A stretch of 10,687 nucleotides of DNA from Rhodospirillaceae bacterium (GCA_016794075.1 JAEUKU010000115.1:1-10687), one strand, 5' to 3'. Counted from the first letter of the stretch, positions 1 through 5,968 are shown. Numbers and translations are program-made. The notes: generated from the sequence alone by a model not told the origin.

Positions 1-1286
1 TGGCTGGGCACGCCCTTCACATTCATGCCCTCGAAGATGTTGAAATCGACCTTCTGGTGATGCGTCTTGGCCGAAATGGTGCGGGTGCCTTCGGGGTCCC
101 AGACCACCAGGTCGGCATCGGCCCCGACGCTGACCGAGCCCTTGCGCGGATAGATGTTGAAGATCTGCGCCGCGTTGGCCGAGGTCACCTTGACGAACTC
201 GCTCGGCGTCAGTCGGCCGGTGCCGACCGCGTGGTGCCAGAGCACCGACATGCGGTCCTCGACCCCGCCGGTGCCGTTCGGGATGCGCGAGAAGTCGTTG
301 CGGCCCGCCGCCTTCTGGTCGGCGCAGAAGCAGCAATGATCGGTCGCCGTGGTCTGCAGATTGCCCGATTGCAGCGCGCGCCAGAGATATTCCTGGTTTT
401 CCTTCGGCCGGAAGGGCGGGCTCATCACATGCGCCGCGGCGAAGTTCCAGTCCGGATGGCGATAGACGGAATCGTCGACCAGCAGGTGGCCGGCGAGCAC
501 CTCGCCATAGACGCGCTGGCCTTCCAGCCGCGCGCGGATGATCGCCTCGACGGATTCCTTGCAGGAATTGTGCACGATGTAGAGCGGCGCACCGAGCACC
601 TGCGCCACGCGGATGGCGCGGTTGGCGGCCTCGCCCTCGACTTCGGGCGGGCGCGACAGCGGATGTCCCTCGGGACCGGTGATGCCGCGCTTCAGGATCT
701 CCTGCTGCAGGTGATAGACAAGCTCGCCGTTCTCCGCGTGCACGGTGGCGATGGCGCCCAGCTCCTGGCAGCGCGAGAAGCTCTTCACCAGGTTCTCGTC
801 CGGCACCATGATGGCGTTCTTATACGCCATGAAGTGCTTGAAGGAGTTGACGCCCCGCTCCTTCACCAGGGTGCCCATGTCGCGATAGACCTCGTCGCTC
901 CACCAGGTCACCGCGACGTGGAAGGAATAGTCGGCGCAGGACTTCTTGGCCCAGTCGCGCCACTGGTCATAGGCGGTCAGCAGCGAGGTGTTCGGCGCGG
1001 GGATGACGAAATCGATGATCATGGTGGTGCCGCCAGCCAAGGCCGCGGCGGTGCCACTGAAGAAATCTTCGCTTGCCACCGTGCCCATGAAGGGCAGCTG
1101 CATATGTGTGTGCGGGTCGATGCCGCCGGGCATCACATACTGGCCGCCGGCGTCGATCACCTTGGCTCCGCTCGGCGCCTCCAGCTTCTCCCCCACCGCC
1201 TTGATCACGCCGTCGGCGCAATAGACATCGGCGCGGCTCGACCCCTCGGCCGTCACCACCGTGCCGCCACGAATCAGCAAAGACAT
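1..1286 (-). CDS. hydA: Dihydropyrimidinase (D-hydantoinase family), C-terminus cut by window edge
   Basis: Cyclic amidohydrolase that opens the ring of 5,6-dihydrouracil or dihydrothymine to the N-carbamoyl beta-amino acid, the second step of reductive pyrimidine catabolism; relatives also open hydantoins. It is cytosolic. The 428 visible codons show every metal ligand of the D-hydantoinase family at its usual position: His59 and His61 (PHTH), the carboxylated Lys150 (SFKHFMAYK), His183 (VHAEN), His239 (YIVHN) and Asp316 (ATDHC). About 50 C-terminal residues lie outside the window. The ATG at 1286 is chosen because GGGAGG sits 7 nt upstream; two in-frame ATGs further upstream lack such a site. 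A RutR-like palindrome lies about 60 bp upstream. No other pyrimidine-catabolic gene is visible, though they may lie beyond position 1. Family assignment is very secure; preference for dihydropyrimidine over hydantoin rests on the operator and on the usual role of the family. Confidence 0.96.
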   Translation of the reverse strand, partial: MSLLIRGGTVVTAEGSSRADVYCADGVIKAVGEKLEAPSGAKVIDAGGQYVMPGGIDPHTHMQLPFMGTVASEDFFSGTAAALAGGTTMIIDFVIPAPNTSLLTAYDQWRDWAKKSCADYSFHVAVTWWSDEVYRDMGTLVKERGVNSFKHFMAYKNAIMVPDENLVKSFSRCQELGAIATVHAENGELVYHLQQEILKRGITGPEGHPLSRPPEVEGEAANRAIRVAQVLGAPLYIVHNSCKESVEAIIRARLEGQRVYGEVLAGHLLVDDSVYRHPDWNFAAAHVMSPPFRPKENQEYLWRALQSGNLQTTATDHCCFCADQKAAGRNDFSRIPNGTGGVEDRMSVLWHHAVGTGRLTPSEFVKVTSANAAQIFNIYPRKGSVSVGADADLVVWDPEGTRTISAKTHHQKVDFNIFEGMNVKGVPS

Positions 1287-1337
1287 GCGCTGACCTCCCA
1301 TCGATTTCATGCTGCAGTCCGGGCTGGCTCCCGAGAC

Positions 1338-1355
1338 TTTGTCCAATTGGTCAAA
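1338..1355. promoter_or_regulatory. RutR-like operator upstream of dihydropyrimidinase
   Basis: The 16 bases at 1339-1354 read TTGTCCAATTGGTCAA. The RutR operator of E. coli is TTGACCANNTGGTCAA, so 13 of the 14 fixed positions match. Flanking T1338 and A1355 extend the dyad to 18 bp. RutR is the TetR-family regulator that responds to uracil and thymine and controls pyrimidine breakdown. A match in front of a dihydropyrimidinase gene is therefore meaningful rather than a chance palindrome. Its centre is about 60 bp upstream of the start codon and it overlaps the inferred transcription start, an arrangement suited to repression. Confidence 0.7.
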
Positions 1356-1384
1356 CTCTATCGCACTGCGGCGCGTTGCGCCAA
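1350..1384 (-). promoter_or_regulatory. Candidate promoter of dihydropyrimidinase
   Basis: Reading leftwards, TTGGCG (1384-1379) and GATAGA (1362-1357) are separated by 16 bp, giving an inferred start near 1350. Both boxes are imperfect, so support comes mainly from their position just before the RutR-like dyad. Confidence 0.35.
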
Positions 1385-1435
1385 TCACTTTGATTTCGCC
1401 GCGCTTGCCTGCTGACGGGCCGACCCAGAAGCAAG

Positions 1436-1463
1436 AAAGGCAGGCCCTGCGGAGCCTGCCTTT
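1436..1463. terminator. Perfect 10-bp hairpin, possibly a bidirectional terminator
   Basis: AAAGGCAGGC (1436-1445) is repeated exactly inverted as GCCTGCCTTT (1454-1463) around an 8-base loop. Each strand therefore ends its stem in TTT; the minus strand continues CTTGCTTCT, a short broken T-tract. It lies 320 bp beyond the 3' end of tRNA-His on the minus strand and could end that transcript before it reaches the dihydropyrimidinase gene. No plus-strand gene that would need a terminator here is recognisable. Confidence 0.5.
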
Positions 1464-1783
1464 GCTGCTGATCTTTGAAGTCCGGATCGCTCTTCGGGCG
1501 ACCTCTGGTAACCCATCATCCCAGAACTTGGACCGTGGCCTGCGCCATCTTCAAATCTGCCGAGGCGTGTCGCCTCAGCGGGGTGGAAAACTATCTCAGC
1601 TCCATCACGGAGTCACGCGGAAACTTCATGCCTGCCTTGCAGCATCGGAATGCGGGAACGCAATATTGCAAAAGCTCCGCCGGCACCGTGAAGAACGGGA
1701 TGTAACGCTCTGGTTCTCGGGGGATTTTTGTTCTCGGGGGATTTTGGCGGGCAGCGGAAGCCCGCGCCCCGCAAGAAGGCGGC
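1464..1783. other. Gene-free stretch beside the 3' end of tRNA-His
   Basis: I find no supported gene here. A TTG-started plus-strand frame (1475-1705, 76 codons) has a visibly weaker preference for G or C at third positions than the neighbouring genes, and it resembles no family I know. Minus-strand frames merely read through the tRNA. A hand count of 1501-1740 gives 137 G or C in 240 (57%), below the surrounding genes. The only clear structures are the tandem duplication at 1713-1745 and a 6-bp hairpin at 1747-1765 with no T-tract. It may be decayed sequence. Confidence 0.5.
1713..1745. repeat. 16-bp tandem duplication
   Basis: GTTCTCGGGGGATTTT occurs at 1713-1728 and identically at 1730-1745, with one T between the copies. 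It lies about 40 bp past the 3' end of tRNA-His. Two exact copies point to a recent slippage event or a pair of binding sites; the sequence alone does not decide. Confidence 0.9.
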
Positions 1784-1861
1784 TGGGGCGAGCAACGGGA
1801 CTTGAACCCGCAACCTCTGGATCCACAATCCAGCGCTCTAACCAATTGAGCTATGCCCGCC
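1784..1861 (-). tRNA. tRNA-His (anticodon GTG), CCA encoded
   Basis: Read on the minus strand from 1861, the cloverleaf closes fully. The acceptor stem GCGGGCA/TGCTCGC has one G-U pair. The D-stem is GCTC/GAGC. The anticodon stem CTGGA/TCCAG frames the loop TTGTGGA, with anticodon GTG. The variable loop has five bases and the T-arm loop is TTCAAGT. The gene encodes the extra G at -1 (position 1861), opposite discriminator C73 (position 1787), followed by an encoded CCA. G-1:C73 is the main identity element for histidyl-tRNA synthetase in most bacteria. Protein-like frames across this gene are artefacts. Confidence 0.97.
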
Positions 1862-1874
1862 GCCGCGCGGGCGG

Positions 1875-1901
1875 TCTAAACCAGCCGGGCGGCGGGGTCA
1901 A
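1875..1901 (-). promoter_or_regulatory. Candidate tRNA-His promoter
   Basis: On the minus strand TTGACC (1901-1896) and TTTAGA (1880-1875) are 15 bp apart, or 16 if the -10 is read as TTAGAC. The inferred start lies a few bases before the tRNA. The bases between the -10 and the tRNA are almost all G or C, a discriminator typical of stringently controlled stable-RNA promoters. Confidence 0.5.
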
Positions 1902-1919
1902 GAGCGGCCCGCAATGGCC

Positions 1920-1965
1920 TTGCCCGCTTGTCGTCATTCCGCAAAATCCTGTCGGGGAATGCGAC
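1920..1965 (+). promoter_or_regulatory. Candidate promoter with inverted repeat before the aminotransferase gene
   Basis: TTGCCCG (1920-1926), 14 bp, then GCAAAATC (1941-1948) resembles the Caulobacter-type housekeeping pattern TTGACGS-N10-14-GCTANAWC. The -10 lies inside an inverted repeat: GTCG and CATTCC (1930-1940, bulged T1934) pair with GGAATGCGAC (1956-1965). Such a repeat around a -10 could be an operator or a leader hairpin. Both readings are tentative. Confidence 0.3.
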
Positions 1966-2017
1966 CTGCCGCCGCGCCCGACTCACTAAAATCCGCGCCC
2001 GAAACGCCCGGTCGGTT

Positions 2018-2029
2018 CCGGGATCCCGG
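2018..2029. repeat. 12-bp perfect palindrome in the aminotransferase leader
   Basis: CCGGGATCCCGG ends 3 bases before the purine-rich ribosome binding site GAGAGAGG (2033-2040). In RNA it could only fold with a very tight loop, so it is better seen as a possible protein site or chance in GC-rich DNA. Confidence 0.35.
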
Positions 2030-2047
2030 TTAGAGAGAGGATACCCC

Positions 2048-3235
2048 ATGCTGCAGCTCGCCAGCGGAATGAGCCGCCTCGGCACCGAATCCGCCTTCGA
2101 GGTCCTGGCCCGCGCCAAGGCGCTGGAGGCCCAGGGCAAGTCGATCATCAGCCTGTCGATCGGCCAGCCGGACTTCCAGACCCCCGGCCATATCGTCGAA
2201 GCCGCGATCAAGGCGCTGAAGGACGGCCATCACGGCTACACCCCGGCCAACGGCATCCTCCAGGTGCGCGAAGCGGTCGCCGCCGACCTGCATCGCCGCC
2301 ACGGCGTGAACGTCGATCCGGGCAACGTGCTGATCGTGCCGGGCGGCAAGGTCACCATGTATTTCGCGATCTCGATGTTCGGCGAGCCGGGTGCCGAGAT
2401 CATCTACCCGAACCCGGGTTTCCCGATCTACGAATCCGTCATCAAGTTCGTCGGCGCGACGCCGGTGCCGCTGCCGCTGCTGGAAGAGAACGGCTTCGGC
2501 TTCAAGGCGGAAGACGTGCTCTCCCGCATCACGCCGAAGACGCGGCTCATCATCATCAACTCGCCGGCCAACCCGACCGGCGGCATCTGTGTGAAAGAAG
2601 AAATCGACAAGCTGGTCGCCGGCCTAGCCAACCACCCGAATGTCGCCATCATGTCGGACGAGATCTATTCCGAGATGCTCTATGACGGCAACGTCCATAC
2701 CAGCCTGCTGAAGTATCCCGAGATCGCCGACCGCCTGATCGTGCTCGACGGCTGGTCAAAGACCTACGCGATGACCGGCTGGCGCATGGGCTATTCGGTG
2801 TGGCCGAAGGCGTTGATCGACCACGCGACGCGGCTGTGCATCAACGTGCATTCCTGCGTCAACGCCGCCGCCCAGTGGGCCGGCATCGCCGCGCTGCAGG
2901 GCCCGCGCGGCGAGATCGACAAGATGATGAAGGCATTCGACGAGCGCCGGAAGTTCGTGGTGGCGGAACTGAACAAGCTGCCCGGCGTGTCCTGCATCAC
3001 GCCGCTCGGGGCCTTCTATGCCTTCCCGAACATCAAGAACACCGGCTTGAAGTCGAAGCAGATGGAAGTCGGGCTGCTGGACGAAGCCGGCGTAGCGTCG
3101 ATCGCCGGCACCAGCTTCGGCTCATATGGCGAGGGATACCTGCGCATCTCCTATGCCAACAGCCTGGACAACATCGCCGAGGCGATGCGGCGCATGGGCG
3201 GCTTCCTTGAGAAGCGGCGCAAGGCGGCGGAATAG
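2048..3235 (+). CDS. Class I PLP-dependent aminotransferase, aspartate-aminotransferase-like (395 aa)
   Basis: Fold-type I aminotransferase that exchanges an amino group between an amino acid and a 2-oxo acid; soluble and expected to be a homodimer. The family marks are all present: the SIGQPDF N-terminal motif, Tyr64 (GYTPANG), cofactor contacts Asn175 (SPANPTGG), Asp204 and Tyr207 (SDEIYSE), the Schiff-base Lys238 (DGWSKTYAMTGWRMGY) with phosphate-binding Arg246, and the substrate-carboxylate Arg366 (GYLRISYA). The length is normal. The frame stays open upstream to 1928, but the ATG at 2048 has GAGAGAGG 7 nt before it and starts exactly where the family does. It appears monocistronic, with the exported protein gene converging 32 bp after its stop. 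Substrate cannot be read from sequence: aspartate, alanine or another amino acid are all possible, so no symbol is given. Confidence 0.93.
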   Translation: MLQLASGMSRLGTESAFEVLARAKALEAQGKSIISLSIGQPDFQTPGHIVEAAIKALKDGHHGYTPANGILQVREAVAADLHRRHGVNVDPGNVLIVPGGKVTMYFAISMFGEPGAEIIYPNPGFPIYESVIKFVGATPVPLPLLEENGFGFKAEDVLSRITPKTRLIIINSPANPTGGICVKEEIDKLVAGLANHPNVAIMSDEIYSEMLYDGNVHTSLLKYPEIADRLIVLDGWSKTYAMTGWRMGYSVWPKALIDHATRLCINVHSCVNAAAQWAGIAALQGPRGEIDKMMKAFDERRKFVVAELNKLPGVSCITPLGAFYAFPNIKNTGLKSKQMEVGLLDEAGVASIAGTSFGSYGEGYLRISYANSLDNIAEAMRRMGGFLEKRRKAAE

Positions 3236-3267
3236 CTTTCGGCGCGCGGCAGGCTGCCGGCCGGAGA

Positions 3268-3582
3268 TCAGGGCTGCGGTGCGAAGGTGCCGCAGCCCGT
3301 TTCATTTGCCGCCGACACTTCCTCGATCGCCGCAGCCCCCGGCTGCTCCCAGCTCAGGTCGTAGACCGGAGCCGGCCCGTCGGCAGCGCTCTCAAGGCCA
3401 AACGGGTCGCCTGCCGGGATCGCCGGCGGCACGGCGACCGCCGCGGCGGTTTCGGCGCATCCGAAATCGGCCGGAAGGGTGATCGCGGCTTGTTGCTGCA
3501 GGTCCGGGGCCGCTTCGTGCGGATGACCGGACAGGCCCAGGAACAGGGCGGCGAAAGCGAGGGTCGGGTTGATCCCATCCAT
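3268..3582 (-). CDS. Uncharacterised small acidic protein, probably exported (104 aa)
   Basis: I do not recognise the family. The codons end overwhelmingly in G or C like the neighbouring genes, so the frame is probably real. The ATG at 3582 has GGAGGA 9 nt upstream; an upstream in-frame GTG (3609) has no such support. Residues 7-18 (TLAFAALFLGLS) form a short hydrophobic stretch like a signal peptide, but the preceding MDGINP has no lysine or arginine, which is unusual for one. The remainder is rich in Ala, Pro and Glu and looks poorly ordered, with two cysteines (Cys42 and Cys97) that could form a disulfide after export. It stands alone between the aminotransferase and the glnB control region. 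Exported or anchored is inference; function is unknown. Confidence 0.6.
   Translation of the reverse strand: MDGINPTLAFAALFLGLSGHPHEAAPDLQQQAAITLPADFGCAETAAAVAVPPAIPAGDPFGLESAADGPAPVYDLSWEQPGAAAIEEVSAANETGCGTFAPQP
3271..3298 (+). terminator. Hairpin, probable aminotransferase terminator inside the convergent gene
   Basis: GGGCTGCGG (3271-3279) and CCGCAGCCC (3290-3298) form a perfect 9-bp stem with a 10-base loop, followed by GTTTCATTT. It begins 35 bp after the aminotransferase stop. It also occupies the last codons of the opposing gene, so one stretch would serve as terminator on one strand and coding sequence on the other. The T-tract is weak. Confidence 0.5.
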
Positions 3583-3624
3583 GGCTGCGGCTCCTCCGTG
3601 CTCCCCCACGCCATGAGATGCGCC

Positions 3625-3651
3625 TTCGCCAGTTCAAACGCCAGTGGCGAA
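3625..3651. repeat. CGCCA repeat cluster upstream of the 104-aa gene
   Basis: TTCGCCA (3625-3631) and TGGCGAA (3645-3651) are exact inverted repeats 13 bp apart. Within the second arm CGCCAGTGGCG (3639-3649) is itself a palindrome, and CGCCAGT occurs twice in direct orientation (3627 and 3639). The cluster lies 43-69 bp upstream of the 104-aa start, a plausible operator position. Confidence 0.4.
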
Positions 3652-3908
3652 TTGCCGCCTAAGGCCCTGAAACGGCACTGTTCCGAAGTTGCGGCAGCTT
3701 TATCATGGCAATGTCACCGACACGCACAAACACCCGCCAGATTTGCGGCAAACCCGCTTGGGTCTCGTCCGTCTCATCTGCGGATAGTCGGCGACCTTCA
3801 GCTCGGCGACCAGGGTCCGGTCGGCGGGTGCTCGGGCAGGCGCGGCGCCGATCGTGGGCGTCTCGATGGGCTCCGTCGGATGGCTCTCTCGGCAAATGGA
3901 GGAGCGAT

Positions 3909-3925
3909 TGCCTGTTTTTGAGGCA
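3909..3925. promoter_or_regulatory. Candidate NtrC enhancer site for glnB-glnA
   Basis: TGCCTGTTTTTGAGGCA is a 17-bp dyad of the form TGC-N11-GCA with an all-T centre. It shares outer bases, length and spacing with the NtrC consensus TGCACC-N5-GGTGCA, but the inner bases differ. Its centre is about 119 bp upstream of the inferred sigma54 start, in the range where NtrC enhancers normally sit. Only one such site is seen, whereas enhancers are often paired. Confidence 0.35.
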
Positions 3926-4008
3926 GACGCGCTCAAATCCTGGGCAGGCGTCGTGGTTGAACCCACCGGAAAATGGCGCAAAGCTGCGCCGCCGCGCATC
4001 AGCCAAGC

Positions 4009-4025
4009 TTGGCACGGCCCTTGCT
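4009..4025 (+). promoter_or_regulatory. Sigma54 (RpoN) promoter of glnB
   Basis: TTGGCACGGCCCTTGCT is an essentially perfect sigma54 element. GG (4011-4012) marks -24 and GC (4023-4024) marks -12, with correct spacing, against the consensus YTGGCACGRNNNTTGCW. Transcription should start near 4036, about 26 nt before the glnB start codon. Such promoters need an activating ATPase; at glnB-glnA this is normally NtrC under nitrogen limitation. Confidence 0.92.
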
Positions 4026-4061
4026 GATACGCGTACGGTCGCAGGCCATTCAGGTGTCGAA

Positions 4062-4400
4062 ATGAAGAAAATCGAAGCCATCATCAAGCCGTTCAAGCTG
4101 GACGAGGTGAAAGACGCGCTGCACGAAGTGGGGATTCAGGGGTTGACCGTCACGGAGGCCAAGGGCTTCGGCCGCCAGAAGGGCCACACCGAACTCTATC
4201 GCGGGGCCGAGTATGTCGTCGACTTCCTGCCCAAGATGAAGCTGGAAGTCGTGGTCGAGGATCACATGGTCGAGCGCGCCATCGAGGCGATCCGCCAGGC
4301 GGCCGCCACCGGGCGTATCGGCGACGGCAAGATCTTCGTGCTCAACGTCGAGGAGGCGATCCGCATCCGCACCGGCGAGCGCGGGCCGGAGGCCATCTAG
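4062..4400 (+). CDS. glnB: Nitrogen regulatory protein PII (112 aa)
   Basis: Trimeric signalling protein that binds ATP or ADP and 2-oxoglutarate and reports nitrogen status to NtrB, to the glutamine synthetase adenylyltransferase and to other targets. The 112-residue length is standard. The T-loop is intact, with the uridylylated Tyr51 in RGAEYVVDF, and the end is closed by the PII signature GRIGDGKIFVLNVEEAIRIRTGE (positions 83-105, shown here only as landmark residues Gly83, Asp88, Lys90 and Glu97). The start MKKIEAIIKPFK is the usual one, with a modest AGGTG 5 nt upstream. It lies 95 bp before glnA and probably shares its transcript from the sigma54 promoter at 4009. No ammonium transporter gene follows, which favours GlnB over GlnK. 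Confidence 0.96.
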   Translation: MKKIEAIIKPFKLDEVKDALHEVGIQGLTVTEAKGFGRQKGHTELYRGAEYVVDFLPKMKLEVVVEDHMVERAIEAIRQAAATGRIGDGKIFVLNVEEAIRIRTGERGPEAI

Positions 4401-4495
4401 TTCCCCATCCGCGGCTGCCCGAACGGCCGCCAACATCGGCTTCTCACGACCGATTCCGTTTCAACCAAACTCACCGCTAAGATCAGGAAGGTATC

Positions 4496-5905
4496 ATGTC
4501 GGACGTCAAGAAAGTGCTGGAGCTCATCAAGAAAGAGGACATCCAGTACGTCGATTTTCGTTTCACCGATCCGCTCGGCCAGTGGCAGCACCTGGCGCAT
4601 CATGTCTCGACCATCGACGAGGACTTCCTCACCGAAGGCCTGATGTTCGACGGTTCCTCGATCGCCGGCTGGAAGGCGATCAATGAATCGGACATGACCC
4701 TGCTGCCGGATTGCTCGACCGCGATCATGGACCCCTTCTCCGCCCAGAAGCTGCTGGTCATCTTCTGCGACGTGCTGGAGCCGCTGACCGGCCAGAACTA
4801 CGGCCGCGACCCGCGCTCCATCGCGAAGCGGGCGGAGGCCTATGTGAAGAGTTCTGGGATCGGCGACACGGCGTTCTTCGGCCCCGAGGCCGAGTTCTTC
4901 GTGTTCGACGACGTGCGCTACGACGTCAAGATGAACCAGACCTTCGTCTACCTGGATTCGGAGGAAGGTCCGTATGTCTCGGGCAAGAAGTTCGAGGAAG
5001 GCAATCACGGCCACCGCATGAAGGTGAAGGGCGGCTATTTCCCGGTCGCGCCGCTTGATTCCGGCGGCGACCTGCGCTCCGAGATGCTCTCGACCCTCGC
5101 CGCGATGGGCGTCGAGGTCGAGAAGCACCACCACGAGGTGGCGCCGAGCCAGCATGAGCTGGGCGTGAAGTTCGGCACGCTGGTGCAGTGCGCCGACGCC
5201 ATGATCAAGTACAAATACGTGGTGAAGAACGTCGCCCACGCCTATGGCAAGACGGCGACCTTCATGCCGAAGCCGGTCAAGGGCGACAACGGCTCGGGCA
5301 TGCATGTGCATCAGTCGATCTGGAAGGGCGGCCAGCCGCTGTTCGCCGGCAACGGCTACGCCGACCTCTCCGAGATGGCACTCTACTACATCGGCGGCAT
5401 CATCAAGCACGCCAAGGCGATCAACGCCTTCACCAACCCGACCACCAACAGCTACAAGCGCCTGATCCCCGGCTTCGAGGCGCCGGTGCTGCTGGCCTAT
5501 TCCTCGCGCAACCGCTCCGCGTCCTGCCGCATCCCGTATGTGGCGAGCCCGAAGGGCAAGCGCGTCGAGGTCCGCTTCCCGGATCCGCTGGCCAATCCGT
5601 ATCTCGCCTTCTCGGCGATGCTGATGGCCGGCCTGGACGGCATCCAGAACAAGATCCATCCGGGCGATCCGATGGACAAGAACCTGTATGACCTGCCGCC
5701 GGAGGAGTTGTCCAACGTCCCGACCGTCTGCGGCTCCCTGCGCGAGGCGCTGCAGTCGCTGCAGGCCGACCACTCGTTCCTGCTGAAGGGCGACGTGTTC
5801 AACAAGGACTTCATCGACTCCTACCTCGAGCTGAAGTGGGAAGAGGTGTATGCCCTGGAGCACACGCCGCACCCGATCGAGTTCCAGATGTACTATTCCG
5901 GCTGA
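4496..5905 (+). CDS. glnA: Type I glutamine synthetase (469 aa)
   Basis: Makes glutamine from glutamate, ammonium and ATP; a cytosolic dodecamer and the main route of ammonium assimilation. The protein has the beta-grasp N-terminal domain (the loop around MFDGSSIAGW, residues 50-59) and the catalytic domain with metal-binding Glu131 and Glu133 (FGPEAEFF), the glutamate and ATP loops (KGDNGSGMHVHQS) and the NRSASCRIP active-site arginines. Tyr398 in NLYDLPPEE corresponds to the adenylylation tyrosine (397 after Met removal), so activity should be switched off by GlnE-type adenylylation. The ATG at 4496 has AGGAAGG 4 nt upstream. I see no separate sigma54 element in the 95 bp after glnB. Transcription ends at the hairpin at 5930. 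Confidence 0.98.
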   Translation: MSDVKKVLELIKKEDIQYVDFRFTDPLGQWQHLAHHVSTIDEDFLTEGLMFDGSSIAGWKAINESDMTLLPDCSTAIMDPFSAQKLLVIFCDVLEPLTGQNYGRDPRSIAKRAEAYVKSSGIGDTAFFGPEAEFFVFDDVRYDVKMNQTFVYLDSEEGPYVSGKKFEEGNHGHRMKVKGGYFPVAPLDSGGDLRSEMLSTLAAMGVEVEKHHHEVAPSQHELGVKFGTLVQCADAMIKYKYVVKNVAHAYGKTATFMPKPVKGDNGSGMHVHQSIWKGGQPLFAGNGYADLSEMALYYIGGIIKHAKAINAFTNPTTNSYKRLIPGFEAPVLLAYSSRNRSASCRIPYVASPKGKRVEVRFPDPLANPYLAFSAMLMAGLDGIQNKIHPGDPMDKNLYDLPPEELSNVPTVCGSLREALQSLQADHSFLLKGDVFNKDFIDSYLELKWEEVYALEHTPHPIEFQMYYSG

Positions 5906-5929
5906 TCTCTCGGCCGCCGGCCGAATGCC

Positions 5930-5968
5930 GACGCCCGTCCGGGGAAACCCGGGCGGGCGTCACTTTTT
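5930..5968 (+). terminator. Rho-independent terminator of glnB-glnA
   Basis: GACGCCCG (5930-5937) pairs with CGGGCGTC (5954-5961). The inner arms CCGGGG and CCCGGG continue the stem with one G-G mismatch around an AAA loop. After AC comes TTTTT (5964-5968). A smaller hairpin, TCGGCC-GCC-GGCCGA (5910-5924), precedes it just after the stop codon. Confidence 0.9.

Larger units (their letters stand above)
3583..4008. other. Gene-free regulatory stretch between the 104-aa gene and glnB
   Basis: No supported gene. Frames across 3659-4096 on the minus strand and 3705-4061 on the plus strand have ragged, arginine- and serine-rich translations with no family resemblance, and the plus-strand one is simply the upstream extension of glnB. 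The stretch holds a CGCCA repeat cluster (3625-3651) near the 104-aa gene and a candidate NtrC site (3909-3925). Next to the sigma54 promoter is a 16-bp dyad, GGCGCA-AAGC-TGCGCC (3975-3990), of unknown meaning. Confidence 0.5.

Noticed and set aside
57..1415. 452-codon plus-strand frame
   Set aside because: It lies antisense to the dihydropyrimidinase, whose frame contains all catalytic residues. The plus frame is a high-GC mirror rich in Arg, His and Ala with no motif.
1475..1705. 76-codon plus-strand frame as a real small gene
   Set aside because: TTG start, weak third-position G/C preference, no family resemblance. It cannot be excluded, but I cannot support it.
1591..1845. Overlapping minus-strand frames of 66-84 codons across tRNA-His
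   Set aside because: They translate the tRNA itself, giving the well-known artefact peptides of the GSRGCGFKSR and IQRLRVQVPLLAP kind; the cloverleaf explains the sequence.
1928..2047. Upstream extension of the aminotransferase to a start at 1928
   Set aside because: The extra 40 residues do not resemble the family, and the ATG at 2048 has a good ribosome binding site and the normal family start.
3705..4061. Upstream extension of glnB as a longer protein
   Set aside because: It would read through the sigma54 promoter, and PII proteins start at the MKKIEAIIKPF found at 4062.
4401..4495. A separate glnA promoter, including a GCTAAGAT box near 4476
   Set aside because: A start from that box would fall on the ribosome binding site, and no sigma54 element is present in the 95 bp, so shared transcription with glnB is more likely.
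4397..5872. 491-codon minus-strand frame
   Set aside because: Antisense shadow of glnA with repetitive His, Arg and Val composition and no domain.
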